64,000 nucleotides of DNA, taken from positions 62,001 through 126,000 of the forward strand of contig DJYC01000080.1 in assembly GCA_002448445.1 (NCBI GenBank), in the 5' to 3' direction. Below, piece by piece: positions 1 through 8,716 of the stretch (positions are counted from its first letter, which is position 1; each line of letters starts with the position of its first letter). Origin of the DNA: Treponema sp. UBA6988 (lineage in GTDB: Bacteria; Spirochaetota; Spirochaetia; Treponematales; Treponemataceae). The notes beneath the pieces were generated by a model. The model was not told the origin of the DNA and did not search any database. It saw nothing but the letters and a program-made list of their open reading frames with translations. A program made the position numbers and the translations under genes.

Positions 1-2
1 AA

Positions 3-302
3 AACAGGGAAAAGGAAAGCAGCTCCTATTGCTTTGGACTTATGGGTGGCCTGAATTTTATGGCAACGAATTACGTGCGTCCCTATGCGGAACTTGCGGC
101 CAACTGCCATACGGACAAATATTTTACCCCGGAGCTTGGCATTGGGACTGATATTTTGATTGGAAAGGTCATGATAAATTTGGGCTACAACTTTGGCTGG
201 AATATAAACATGAAGAATTATTTTGAAGAGAAAAAATTCCTTGATGATGACATTACGACTTTCCATTTGTTTACTGTGGGCTTTGGCTTTGCCTGGCGGT
301 AA
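3..302 (+). CDS. C-terminal part of a putative outer-membrane beta-barrel protein (5' end outside window)
   Basis: The reading frame is open from base 3, so the start lies upstream of the window; an internal ATG at 42 is not needed. About 99 residues are visible. They are rich in aromatics alternating with polar residues (for example NLGYNFGWNINMKNYF and HLFTVGFGFAWR) and end in an aromatic-rich strand, as C-terminal strands of outer-membrane barrels do. No specific family is recognised. It converges on the PAP2 gene with only about 20 bases between the two stop codons and no obvious terminator. A porin-like or surface-antigen role is inference only. Confidence 0.5.
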   Translation, partial: NREKESSSYCFGLMGGLNFMATNYVRPYAELAANCHTDKYFTPELGIGTDILIGKVMINLGYNFGWNINMKNYFEEKKFLDDDITTFHLFTVGFGFAWR

Positions 303-321
303 ACTTAGTCCTTGGTAAAAC

Positions 322-1239
322 TTAGAAATTCATGTGGACATTTATTCCGTATGGGCTGAACATAAGCTGGGGCTTTTTGCTTGAATCTCCTGTCTGCGAG
401 TTGTTTCTTTGAGCAAAGAAGCGGTGGACAAATGGGACTGCAAAACCAACTGCGCTTCCCATTGCGGCTCCTGCGAGTACGTCTGTAAAGAAGTGGTTTC
501 CGCTGGCCATGCGCATGGCTCCTGTTCCGACTGCAAAGAGATATGATGTGGCAATTACCGGAATCTTTAGGTTTGAATCAGGGTAGTAGCTGCAGAAAAC
601 GTAGGATGTGAATGTTGCTCCCATAAAGGCATTTGCTGTATGGCCACTCAGGAATGAATACATAAAGTCGTTGCTGTCTATGCCGTCCTGATCGCGGTCG
701 TCAAAATACATGTAGGGGCGTTCCCTTCTTGCGCCTATCTTTATCCAGTCCTTGATTCCGTTTGTGAACAGAATAGCCTCGGAATACATTACGGCTACGT
801 CAAAAAGGTTCTGTCCACTGAAATTTCCACATGCGCTTTCAGTTAGGAATGTTGCTGCCGGAATTCCAGCCGTTGCGATTATGCATGTTACAGTCCCTGC
901 ATTGTGCAGTGTATTGTTATAACCGGTCATAAAAAATCGGTCAAGGGAATTTATGTCGTCCTTGTCGTATATTTTTGACGGATCATATTTGTCTTTTGAA
1001 GAAACGTGGTCCTTGAAAAGTGCGCTACCATAGGTCGCCGCTGCGGATGCGAATATAACCGAATCCCAAACCTTGTCCAAGGAAAATGGGATGTTTTCTT
1101 CCGTCAGACAGAGCTCATTCTGAGGAATGTCAACCTTAAAAATCTGTGCACCGGCATTTTTTGGAAGCAGAAAGGCAAAGGCAAGAAATGAAAAAATCAG
1201 CGCGAGAGAAAAATTTCTCTTAGGATACTTACTTTTCAT
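322..1239 (-). CDS. Secreted/membrane PAP2-family phosphatase
   Basis: A type-2 phosphatidic acid phosphatase. All three PAP2 signatures are present: KIGARRERPY (K-x6-RP), SGHT, and RMASGNHFFTD (R-x5-H-x3-D), the last two carrying the catalytic and phospho-His histidines. A signal peptide or first membrane segment is visible (SLALIFSFLAFAFLLPKNAGA). Such enzymes dephosphorylate lipid phosphates, such as undecaprenyl pyrophosphate, phosphatidate or lipid A; the substrate cannot be told here. I start at MKSKYPKR (1239) rather than the ATG at 1263, because GGGA lies upstream of 1239 and nothing precedes 1263. It follows the TrmH gene after 4 bases and is probably co-transcribed with it and aroA. 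Confidence 0.88.
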   Translation of the reverse strand: MKSKYPKRNFSLALIFSFLAFAFLLPKNAGAQIFKVDIPQNELCLTEENIPFSLDKVWDSVIFASAAATYGSALFKDHVSSKDKYDPSKIYDKDDINSLDRFFMTGYNNTLHNAGTVTCIIATAGIPAATFLTESACGNFSGQNLFDVAVMYSEAILFTNGIKDWIKIGARRERPYMYFDDRDQDGIDSNDFMYSFLSGHTANAFMGATFTSYVFCSYYPDSNLKIPVIATSYLFAVGTGAMRMASGNHFFTDVLAGAAMGSAVGFAVPFVHRFFAQRNNSQTGDSSKKPQLMFSPYGINVHMNF

Positions 1240-1243
1240 AAAT

Positions 1244-2014
1244 TTATTTTCCCATGAGTTCATACATGATTACGGATGATGCCTGGGCAACATTAAGGCT
1301 GTCTATTACAGGCTTTGCATCCGGGAATCCTGCGTAAGGAATAAGAACCAGGTGGTCGCAGAGGGATTTTACCTCTTTGCTGATTCCGTTTTCTTCATTG
1401 CCAAGAATTATTATTACGCCCTTGTCTTGGCACATCTGCTTTATGCTGCGGGTTGTCTCTTTTGCATCAAGCGATGTTCCTATTCTTACCATTTTGCCCG
1501 CCATGTCATTCAAAAGGCGCGGAATTGATTTTATGGAATAGATGTTTACAAATTCCATGCCGCCTTCTGCCACGCGGTAGCTGCTTGTGGTAACAGATGA
1601 CTGTGCCTCGTCCAGTGGAATTACGACGTTCTTTATGCCAAAGAAAGCAGCGCTTCTGACAATTGCGCCAAGATTGTTTGCGTTCCCTACGCGGTCAAGA
1701 AGAATTGCAGACTGTTTTTCTTCCACCCATTTTGCCGTAATTTCTGTGTTAAGGGCTTTTATTTCCGGCGTCTGAATCATGGCCACTACGCCCTGGTGGT
1801 GTACGCTGCCACAAAGACGCTCAAGTTCAACCTCATCCTTAACCTGATTGTAAGGCTTTTTTGCTGCGGCAAGTTTTTTGCAAAGTCCTCCAAAGAGTGG
1901 GGCCCTTGCGGAAGAAAAATAAAGTCTGGTGATTCGTTCCCAGTTTGCCTTTTCCAAAGTTTTTACTGCTGCAAATCCGCAGACTGCAAGTTCATTATTC
2001 AGCGTGTTCTTCAT
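1244..2014 (-). CDS. SpoU/TrmH-family RNA 2'-O-ribose methyltransferase
   Basis: A 256-residue protein whose C-terminal two thirds is a SPOUT methyltransferase domain. The three family motifs are visible: NANNLGAIVRSA (motif 1), GNEENGIS (motif 2) and DSLNVAQASSVIMYEL (motif 3). The N-terminal 90 residues look like the small substrate-binding domain of RlmB/TrmH-type enzymes. It should use S-adenosylmethionine to methylate a 2'-OH in rRNA or tRNA; the exact target cannot be read from sequence. Its start overlaps the end of aroA by about 20 bases, implying translational coupling in an aroA-trmH-PAP2 operon. Confidence 0.9.
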   Translation of the reverse strand: MKNTLNNELAVCGFAAVKTLEKANWERITRLYFSSARAPLFGGLCKKLAAAKKPYNQVKDEVELERLCGSVHHQGVVAMIQTPEIKALNTEITAKWVEEKQSAILLDRVGNANNLGAIVRSAAFFGIKNVVIPLDEAQSSVTTSSYRVAEGGMEFVNIYSIKSIPRLLNDMAGKMVRIGTSLDAKETTRSIKQMCQDKGVIIILGNEENGISKEVKSLCDHLVLIPYAGFPDAKPVIDSLNVAQASSVIMYELMGK

Positions 2015-3401
2015 AAAATTTTGCTCCTATTCCACCCATTACCTTAAAAAAGTCAGGGAAGCTAACTGCGCAACATTCTGCGTCGTTTACGATGATTTTT
2101 TCTTTTTGTCCAAGCGCCAGCCCCATGCAGGCCAAGGCCATTGCAACCCGGTGGTCCTTGTAGCTTTCTACATTTGCTCCGTGAAGGGAGAATTCCGGGT
2201 TTGCAGAGCCGTCTGCTTTTATTGGGGAGTGTCCGTGGATAACAAAGTAGTCTTTGCCTTCTTCTGTAACTGCCCCAAGCTTTGCAAGTTCTTCATGAAG
2301 CACTTTTATGCGGTCTGTTTCTTTGCGGCGGCAAACGCTTATGTCTTCTATAAAAACCTTGCCTTCTGTAAAGCATGCTATTGCCGCTACCGCACAGATT
2401 GCGTCTGGGTAGCCTGAAAGGTTTACGTGAAGTTCCTTGCCGGGAAGATTTTCTGTGGAAAGCCGTCCAATTCCGTCTGAGGATTTTTTTAATCCGCGTA
2501 CACGAAGGGTTTTGGCTTCTTTGTTCCACTCTATGTCCGCTCCAAGTGATTTTAACACCTGAACAATTGCTTCGTCTCCCTGGGTTCCAGAACCGTCTAT
2601 GTCTTTTATTGTGATGTCGCTGTTTGTGATGAGGGCTGCCACAAGTGGAAAGGCAACCGCTTCCCAGTCGCTTGGAATTGTTGTGTCAAAGGCCTTTATC
2701 TTTACGGGACCTTGCACTTCTATGTGCTTAAAGTCCGGGCTTATCTGAACTTTTGCGCCAACGCTTTCCAGCCACTTTTGAGTCATGGTAAGGTAGGGCG
2801 TTTCTTTTGGGTCGGTTAGTTCAATCTGCAAAGTGCCGTTTAGCCTTAGGGCTGCCATCATGAGGCCAGAAATGTATTGGCTGGAAACAGTTCCGCCTGT
2901 GGTGATTTTGTTCTTTGCGGAAATTGGTCCTTGTATTAAAAGTGGGCAGGTAGAGTTTCCCGGAACAGAGGTGCAAGCCTTGGCACCCAGCTGGTTAAGT
3001 GCATCTACAACGTGGTGGACGGGGCGCTTTCTTATGCTTTCGTCTCCGGTAAAAATACTCCATCCGCTGAAACTTGCGGCTATTGGAGAGAGGAAGTAGA
3101 GCAGGGAGCCTGAATTTCCAACGTTTACAACATCGCTTGGTAGATGAAGTTTTTCTCCGGCTCCGTAAACAGTCCATGTCTTTGAAGGAGAGCCGTCGCT
3201 TGATTCGCCCAAGTTTGCGCTTGCTCCAATCAGGGGCAGGGCAGCGTATGTGCTAAGACAGTCTTCGCTTGGCAGGGGGTTTGAGATTTTGCAAATTCCG
3301 TCTGACATGGCTGCCAAGAGTAGGGCTCGTATAGTATGTGACTTTGATCCCGGAACTGAAACTTCTCCGGCAAGTTCAGAGTGTTCTGCTGAAATTTTCA
3401 T
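1995..3401 (-). CDS. aroA: 3-phosphoshikimate 1-carboxyvinyltransferase (EPSP synthase)
   Basis: Sixth step of the shikimate pathway: joins phosphoenolpyruvate to shikimate-3-phosphate. The N-terminal substrate-binding signature GSKSHTIRALLLAAM (about residues 19-33) and the C-terminal SYKDHRVAMALACMG are intact, and the length (468 residues) is slightly above the usual 430. I place the start at 3401 (MKISAEHSELAG) because the upstream extension to 3455 has no family similarity and a promoter sits immediately before 3401 (see 3408-3436). The gene heads a three-gene minus-strand operon. Its location away from other aro genes fits scattered biosynthetic genes in this genome. Confidence 0.95.
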   Translation of the reverse strand: MKISAEHSELAGEVSVPGSKSHTIRALLLAAMSDGICKISNPLPSEDCLSTYAALPLIGASANLGESSDGSPSKTWTVYGAGEKLHLPSDVVNVGNSGSLLYFLSPIAASFSGWSIFTGDESIRKRPVHHVVDALNQLGAKACTSVPGNSTCPLLIQGPISAKNKITTGGTVSSQYISGLMMAALRLNGTLQIELTDPKETPYLTMTQKWLESVGAKVQISPDFKHIEVQGPVKIKAFDTTIPSDWEAVAFPLVAALITNSDITIKDIDGSGTQGDEAIVQVLKSLGADIEWNKEAKTLRVRGLKKSSDGIGRLSTENLPGKELHVNLSGYPDAICAVAAIACFTEGKVFIEDISVCRRKETDRIKVLHEELAKLGAVTEEGKDYFVIHGHSPIKADGSANPEFSLHGANVESYKDHRVAMALACMGLALGQKEKIIVNDAECCAVSFPDFFKVMGGIGAKFYEEHAE

Positions 3402-3407
3402 GCTAAT

Positions 3408-3436
3408 AAAATAGCACAGAATGGTGTTAAAAACAA
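3408..3436 (-). promoter_or_regulatory. Promoter of aroA, predicted leaderless
   Basis: Reading the minus strand: -35 TTGTTT, 17-base spacer, extended -10 TGC-TATTTT, then only 6 bases (ATTAGC) to the ATG. Transcription would start at or next to the start codon, and no Shine-Dalgarno sequence exists. Confidence 0.55.
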
Positions 3437-3472
3437 GGCGGGCTTTACTTCTCAAATTTTAACCAAGCACCA

Positions 3473-4666
3473 CTACTCCAGTATGGTTATTTCTACGCGG
3501 CGGTTTTGGGCCATGCCTTCGGGGGTGGAGTTGTCGGCAATGGGTTTTGTTGCGCCCCAGCCTTTGCAGATGAATTTTTCGGCAGGGATGCCACGCTTGC
3601 TAAGTTCACTGGCAATGGCACGTGCGCGTTTTATGGAAAGGGACATTTCTCCAGAAGGATTGCCTGTTGATGCGGTGTGGCCTTCTACGAGGAATGAGGA
3701 ATCTTTTGCGTTAAGAAGGACGCTTGCAATTTTGTCCAGGCGCTCTTTTTCGCTTTCCAAAAGCTGGTCGCTGTCCGGCTTGAACTGGAGGTTCTTTATG
3801 CTGATTTTAAGTCCGGCGGGCGTTTCTTCCACTGGAACTTCTGCGGGGGGAAGCTTTTCTTTTTTTACCGAAGTGATGATTTTTTTGCGGTCCACGGCAG
3901 GAGGATAATTTGTAAAGAGGCTGATTGTTCCCTTAAAGTCTACCTTGCGGCCGTCTTTGTAAAAGAAGGATTCGTCTACGGTGTCGCGGACAACAAGGGC
4001 AGCACCGCTTTCCTTGCTGATGGCTATTGTTGCGGAATGGGAGCCAGTTGCCCTGTCCAAAAGCGGGTCTCCTTCTGTGTCTGCAGGAACTTCTGCCGCA
4101 GAAAGAAAGCCGTAGCGGGTTGCCCACTTTGCACTAACAATGTAGACTTCCGTTCCGTTGTAAACATCGTCTTTTAAGTAGGTGTATTCAGCGGTAAAGG
4201 GGATGCGGGTAAATTCCCCGGTGTTCATGGGGTCTACCACGCGCACAGAAGAAGCTGTCCATTTTTCTCCCTTGGAAATTTTTTGCTGGGGGTAGCAGGG
4301 AAAGCTTCTAAAGGTAGGGTAGCCGTTGTCCTGAATCATGGTAAAAGTGCCGTCGGATGCTATTTTGAATACAGAAGGAATTGCATCGTTTATTCCGGGC
4401 AGCTGTCTTTGCATGTTGCGCCTTGTTTCTTGCCAGACGTAAAAATTGCCGTCGTAGAGGTTTTCTTTTTGCACGATGAAAGAGCGGATTTCGCGGCTTA
4501 AAAGCCCGGTGTACTTGCCGTTGTCGTACCTGCGCAGATCCGTTCGTTCGGTAAAGGTGTAGTTTCCGCTTCCCTTGTAGCTGATTGAATTCTGAGCTGC
4601 AAGAAAAGCAGGGGGCAATATTATAGAAGAAAATGCAAAAATGACAGCAAAGAAGTGTTTTTTCAT
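3473..4666 (-). CDS. OmpA-family cell-envelope protein
   Basis: A 397-residue secreted protein. The N-terminal signal peptide ends near FLAAQ. A large N-terminal domain of unknown fold (about residues 25-270) precedes a C-terminal OmpA-like peptidoglycan-binding domain (about 285-397), recognised by LQFKPDSDQLLESEKERLD, the EGHTASTG turn, the RARAIASEL helix and the ending NRRVEITILE. The domain anchors envelope proteins to peptidoglycan. A Shine-Dalgarno-like GAGGCC precedes the ATG, so unlike aroA it has a leader. The next gene on this strand is aroA, 71 bases downstream. The N-terminal domain function is not recognised. Confidence 0.87.
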   Translation of the reverse strand: MKKHFFAVIFAFSSIILPPAFLAAQNSISYKGSGNYTFTERTDLRRYDNGKYTGLLSREIRSFIVQKENLYDGNFYVWQETRRNMQRQLPGINDAIPSVFKIASDGTFTMIQDNGYPTFRSFPCYPQQKISKGEKWTASSVRVVDPMNTGEFTRIPFTAEYTYLKDDVYNGTEVYIVSAKWATRYGFLSAAEVPADTEGDPLLDRATGSHSATIAISKESGAALVVRDTVDESFFYKDGRKVDFKGTISLFTNYPPAVDRKKIITSVKKEKLPPAEVPVEETPAGLKISIKNLQFKPDSDQLLESEKERLDKIASVLLNAKDSSFLVEGHTASTGNPSGEMSLSIKRARAIASELSKRGIPAEKFICKGWGATKPIADNSTPEGMAQNRRVEITILE

Positions 4667-4779
4667 AAGGCCTCTAAAATAAAAAATACAAAAGAGTAAA
4701 CGGTTACAGATTATTTGCTAACAGTGCGGGAACGCGGGCTACCAGAGTGGCTTGTCATGACGCTCCAGTTGCCGTCAAA

Positions 4780-4885
4780 CGCCCTATGGGGTTTTAGGGG
4801 CGAAGCCCCTAGGTGAAGGGGGTGTGCCGAAGACCGCTTGCGGGCTGAGGCCAGGGGGAAGGCTTTCCCCCACATTAGCATAAAC
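4780..4885. repeat. GC-rich intergenic repeat, family C copy 1
   Basis: Part of the 295-base gap between the OmpA-like gene and the LacI regulator. It contains hairpins TAGGGGC-GAA-GCCCCTA (4795-4811) and GGGGGAA-GGCT-TTCCCCC (4854-4871). The same arrangement recurs at 21381-21484 with different stem bases but preserved pairing. No coding function seen. Confidence 0.7.
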
Positions 4886-4918
4886 TTTTATTTTTTAAGA
4901 AATTTAATCAAAAATTTA

Positions 4919-4946
4919 TTGATTTTTCACGAATATTGTGTAAAAT
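4919..4946 (+). promoter_or_regulatory. Candidate promoter of the LacI-family gene
   Basis: TTGATT, 16-base spacer, TAAAAT, 15 bases before the ATG at 4962. A small inverted repeat (GAAT...ATTC, 4931-4948) overlaps the -10 region and could be an operator for autoregulation; that is speculative. Confidence 0.35.
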
Positions 4947-4961
4947 TCATGTAGGTTTAAA

Positions 4962-5987
4962 ATGGCGACATTATTCGATATTGCACAGATAACGGGATTT
5001 TCTCAGGCTACGGTTCAGCGGGTGCTGGAAGGAAGGGATTCAATTGGTCAGGAAGCACGCAACCGCATTTTTTTAGCCGCAAAGCTTACCGGTTTTAAGT
5101 ACGGAAAGGCAGAAAATGATGGCGGGGCAAAAGAGGCTAATTCCAAGCTGATTGGCGTTATTGCGGAAAAGGAATCTTTTACGAACGGTCTTGAGCATCC
5201 GCTTTTTGGCGGAATTGTAAACAGCTTTAGGAATATTGCCTACAAAGACGGTTACGACCTGATTTTTATGTCCAAGGAGATGAATTCTTCCATTTCTTAT
5301 ATTGACCACTGCAAGTCGCGCAAAGTGGAGGGCATTCTTATACTGAATTCCGTTTACGGTGACCCGGAAATTACCAGCCTTGCCTCCAGCGGAATTCCAT
5401 GCGTGTCTGCAAACGAATTTATTCCCGGAATATGCACGGTTGTTTCCGAAAACAAGGATGCCGCTTTTCATGGGGTTGAGTATCTTATAGAAAAAGGCCA
5501 CAGGAACATTGGCTATATTGCAGGCCCCTACCTTGTAAATTCACCGGCTGCCATTGAGCGGGGTGAAGGCTACAAGATGGCAATAAAGGCTGCGGGCTTA
5601 AAATACAAGAGCGAATATGTGGAAAAGGCTGCCCTTTGGGAACTTAAGCCCGGTTTTGAGGCGGCAAAGAAGCTTTTTACGCGTGCCCCGGAAATTACGG
5701 CCGTTTTTTGCGCTTCTGACCAACTCGCGGCTGGAACCATGCAGTATTTGCAGACCGTTGGAAAGCGGGTTCCAGATGACGTTTCTCTTATTGGCTTTGA
5801 TGATTCCCTTATTTCTGAATGCAGCACACCGCCGCTTACCACATTCAGGCAGGACAGGAAGAAGATTGCCGCTGTTTGCGCGGAAAAGCTTATGGCTGCA
5901 ATGAAGGGCAAGGGTCAGTACGAGATTGTGCGGATTCCGGTTCAGTTTATAGAAAGGGAATCCGTTGCTGCTGTAAGAAAGGCTTAA
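4962..5987 (+). CDS. LacI-family transcriptional regulator
   Basis: The first 25 residues form the LacI helix-turn-helix (TLFDIAQITGFSQATVQRVLEG; the canonical TVSRVL is TVQRVL here), followed by a hinge and a periplasmic-binding-protein-like sensor domain (about 60-335), with landmarks such as GHRNIGYIAGP, AVFCASDQLAAG and PDDVSLIGFDD. These proteins repress sugar uptake and breakdown genes and release DNA on binding a sugar. The immediate neighbours are not sugar genes, so the regulon and ligand are unknown. It converges on apbE with 5 bases between the stops. Confidence 0.92.
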   Translation: MATLFDIAQITGFSQATVQRVLEGRDSIGQEARNRIFLAAKLTGFKYGKAENDGGAKEANSKLIGVIAEKESFTNGLEHPLFGGIVNSFRNIAYKDGYDLIFMSKEMNSSISYIDHCKSRKVEGILILNSVYGDPEITSLASSGIPCVSANEFIPGICTVVSENKDAAFHGVEYLIEKGHRNIGYIAGPYLVNSPAAIERGEGYKMAIKAAGLKYKSEYVEKAALWELKPGFEAAKKLFTRAPEITAVFCASDQLAAGTMQYLQTVGKRVPDDVSLIGFDDSLISECSTPPLTTFRQDRKKIAAVCAEKLMAAMKGKGQYEIVRIPVQFIERESVAAVRKA

Positions 5988-5992
5988 TGGCC

Positions 5993-7036
5993 TTAGCGGA
6001 AGGTTATGTTGGAAAAGCTCTGGTTAAGCACTTCTATTTTGCCTGCAAGCTGGAGGGATGCCTTTACCGAGCAGTCTTCCAGAATGAACAAAGCCGCCGT
6101 ACGCTCAATCTTAAAATATTCGCTTGGCCCAAGGATGTAGGCCGCTGTGCTTAGGGCATCCGCTTCTATTGAAGAGCGGGACACGATTGTTACGCTTCCC
6201 ACCTTGTTCTGCTCCGGGTAGCCTGTCTTTGGGTTTATGATGTGGTGGTAGCGCCTTCCGTTTTTTTCAAAATACCTTTCGTAGGCTCCGCTTGTTACTA
6301 CGGAATTGTTCTGGTTAAAGCAGATAGCAAGAGCCGGGTCTGATGAAGGGTGCTGGGGATTTTTTACCGCCACCTTCCACTTGCTTCCGTCTTTTTTGCT
6401 GCCGTAAGCATAGACGTTTCCGCCCAGATTCACGATTGCCTGCCTTACATTGTGCTCGCCAAGAATGCGGGCCATCTCGTCCGCGGCATAGCCCTTTGCA
6501 ATTCCGCCAAGATCCAAGGCCATACCCTTTTGCAAAAGGAAAATCCTCTTGCTGGTCTCTCCGTCTCCGGGGTCCATCTGAACGTTGCGCCAGTTTACAA
6601 GGGGAAGGGCTGCATCTATTTCTTCCCGGCTTGGAACACGGGCGTTTTCCGTGTTGATTCCCCAGAGCTTTACCAGTGGGCCAACCGTTGGGTCAAAGGC
6701 ACCGTCTGTTTTTTGGGCAAAATTTAAGGCGGTCTGCACTACAAAATAAACGTCCCGGTGAACAGGAACCGCTTTTATTCCGGCCTGGGCATTCACATGG
6801 CTTATGTCCGAGTCGCGCTTTGTTGTGCTGAACCTGTCGTCTATTTCTTTAAGACGGGCAAAAAGCTCGTCGTAGAGTTTATCGCTTGCATCGTCATAGG
6901 CATTTATTGAACAGACCGTCCCCAAGACAGACTGTGTTCTGGTGGGCATTGCTTTTTTTGAGCAGGAGAAAGAGGCTGCAAGAAGTAATATTAAAGCCGT
7001 ACAAAGGGGGGCTGATTTTACCGCATTTAAATTCAT
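5993..7036 (-). CDS. apbE: FAD:protein FMN transferase (ApbE family lipoprotein)
   Basis: Attaches FMN covalently to Thr/Ser of flavoproteins such as Rnf/Nqr subunits, outside the cytoplasmic membrane. The family motif ALDLGGIAKGYAADEM (about residues 173-188), NLGGNVYAYG and the HHIINPKTGYP loop are intact. The N-terminus is a lipoprotein signal (LILLLAASFSC, lipid Cys about residue 25; a relaxed spirochaete-type lipobox). An alternative TTG start at 7054 is in frame, but the ATG at 7036 sits 7 bases after a good -10 box (7044-7049), so I choose it. Rnf/Nqr genes are not in this window. Confidence 0.92.
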   Translation of the reverse strand: MNLNAVKSAPLCTALILLLAASFSCSKKAMPTRTQSVLGTVCSINAYDDASDKLYDELFARLKEIDDRFSTTKRDSDISHVNAQAGIKAVPVHRDVYFVVQTALNFAQKTDGAFDPTVGPLVKLWGINTENARVPSREEIDAALPLVNWRNVQMDPGDGETSKRIFLLQKGMALDLGGIAKGYAADEMARILGEHNVRQAIVNLGGNVYAYGSKKDGSKWKVAVKNPQHPSSDPALAICFNQNNSVVTSGAYERYFEKNGRRYHHIINPKTGYPEQNKVGSVTIVSRSSIEADALSTAAYILGPSEYFKIERTAALFILEDCSVKASLQLAGKIEVLNQSFSNITFR

Positions 7037-7043
7037 CCTTTGG

Positions 7044-7072
7044 ATTATAAACAATCCATATGAATTTTACAA
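7044..7072 (-). promoter_or_regulatory. Promoter of apbE, predicted leaderless
   Basis: Minus strand: TTGTAA, 17-base spacer, perfect TATAAT, 7 bases to the ATG at 7036. This decides the start codon against the upstream TTG. Confidence 0.6.
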
Positions 7073-7175
7073 TTCATTTTTTTGCTTGCTAGTCCTGCAG
7101 ACGGCAGGGGGTGGTGGAAAAAACATTGCTGAAAATATAATAATTCTATACAATTATACTTATGGAGAACCGGCT

Positions 7176-8597
7176 ATGGAGATGACAGTTGAATTGTTCG
7201 ACAGCATTATCAATACTTCACAGGACTGTGTATTCTGGAAAGACAGCAACAGGCGCTTTCTTGGCGTAAACCAGGCATTTCTAGATTTTTATGGCTTTGA
7301 ATCGGCAAGCGTCCTGATTGGCAAAACGGACGAAGACATGGGCTGGCATTCTGATCCTGAGCCATTCAGACAAGACGAACTGGATGTTCTTTCTGGAAAA
7401 AGTACATACAAGGTTCAGGGCAAATGCTTTATCAGGGGGGAAGAGAGGGACATAGTTGCGTCAAAGAGGCCTCTTTACGAAAACGGAAAGATTGTGGGAC
7501 TAGTCGGAAGCTTTATAGACATAACTGATGTCCTGCGCCGAAAGGGTTCCCTTGAAAACAATCAGTCGGTTTACACAATAGTCAAGCTCAGAAAATTCAG
7601 TTTTTTTGACAAAATAATCGACAGGATAAGCCTTAACGAAATTCTTGATCCGCTTACCGGGGTAATTTCTCGTGCATATGCCGTCAAGTTCGTGCGCTCC
7701 CTCATTGCTGAACAGAGACCCTTCACATTCACCATGCTTGACCTTGATAATTTTAAGTTCATAAATGACAGCCTTGGCCACAGTGCTGGCGATAAAGTTC
7801 TGACTACCGTTTCGAAGCGTCTTGCAGAATATGTGGAAGACTATGGCCTTGTGGGGCGTTTTGGCGGAGATGAGCTTTTGATGGTGGACCTGAGGCATAC
7901 GGACAGAAACGACAAAGTTTCCTTCTTCAAAGACCTGTACACAAGTTCCAATGCGCTAAGGACGACAATCAGTTTTGGAAACGGAAATTCCTTTGTTACC
8001 GGAACCGCTGGTGCCGCATCTTTCCCGGAAGACGCAGGCACTTACGAGGAACTCTTTGCAATAATAGACAAGATGCTTTATCTTGGCAAAAACAGGGGAA
8101 GGAATTGCTACACCGTCTATAACGAAGAAAAGCATAAATCTCTCGAAGTGGCGAAAATTGCAAGGCACGGTGTCTTTACATACATGCACCAAATCCGCAC
8201 CAACATGGAAAAAGCCGAAACTTTTGAACGCAAGCTAAAAGCTGCCATGCCGGTACTTTCCGAAATTCTTCGCATAACAGACCTGCATTATATTTGTGGA
8301 GACGGAAGGCTCAAAGCCGTGATGAATCCTGATTTTGATGGAGACGCATCCGACATAAAAAAACTAATGGCTGAAGACCTCTTCTCCGAAAACACGCTTA
8401 GCGAGGTTAAAAAGAATTCCCCGGTCTTTTACGAGACGCTGACCGCCAATGGCTTCAAGTCCGCCCTTATCGTACGAATCCGAAAAAATACAAAAGTCTT
8501 GGGCTATCTGGTCTGTGCGGTAAACAGAAGCCTACGCATCTGGCAGGAAACAGAGTGTGCAGTACTTTACTATGTTGCAGGCCTCCTGACTGAATAG
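7176..8597 (+). CDS. PAS-GGDEF sensor protein, putative diguanylate cyclase
   Basis: A cytoplasmic protein of 473 residues. A PAS domain lies at about 10-115 (CVFWKDSNRRFLGVNQAFLDFYGF, then a PAC-like GLVGSFIDITD), followed by a GGDEF domain at about 155-305 (LDPLTGVISR, LDLDNFKFINDSLGHSAGD). The active-site loop reads GGDEL rather than GGDEF, a conservative change that may or may not keep activity. No RxxD inhibitory site precedes it. The last 150 residues look GAF-like but are not firmly recognised. It would make cyclic di-GMP from GTP. The start at 7176 has GGAG 8 bases upstream; the longer frame from 6942 overlaps the apbE promoter and is unlikely. Confidence 0.87.
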   Translation: MEMTVELFDSIINTSQDCVFWKDSNRRFLGVNQAFLDFYGFESASVLIGKTDEDMGWHSDPEPFRQDELDVLSGKSTYKVQGKCFIRGEERDIVASKRPLYENGKIVGLVGSFIDITDVLRRKGSLENNQSVYTIVKLRKFSFFDKIIDRISLNEILDPLTGVISRAYAVKFVRSLIAEQRPFTFTMLDLDNFKFINDSLGHSAGDKVLTTVSKRLAEYVEDYGLVGRFGGDELLMVDLRHTDRNDKVSFFKDLYTSSNALRTTISFGNGNSFVTGTAGAASFPEDAGTYEELFAIIDKMLYLGKNRGRNCYTVYNEEKHKSLEVAKIARHGVFTYMHQIRTNMEKAETFERKLKAAMPVLSEILRITDLHYICGDGRLKAVMNPDFDGDASDIKKLMAEDLFSENTLSEVKKNSPVFYETLTANGFKSALIVRIRKNTKVLGYLVCAVNRSLRIWQETECAVLYYVAGLLTE

Positions 8598-8716
8598 CTT
8601 ACGATTTGAAGTTATATTTTGCGGGGCAATTGCTAGCCAGGACATGCATTTGTAGGGCAGATGCGTGCACTGGCAATTCCTGTAGAATTTCTGTAGAATG
8701 TATAAGCGGAGGATGT

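Noticed and set aside
3402..3455. Longer N-terminus for EPSP synthase
   Set aside because: No family similarity in the extension and it covers the promoter at 3408-3436.
6942..7175. Upstream extension of the PAS-GGDEF gene
   Set aside because: It overlaps the apbE start and promoter and lacks a ribosome-binding site, while GGAG precedes the ATG at 7176.
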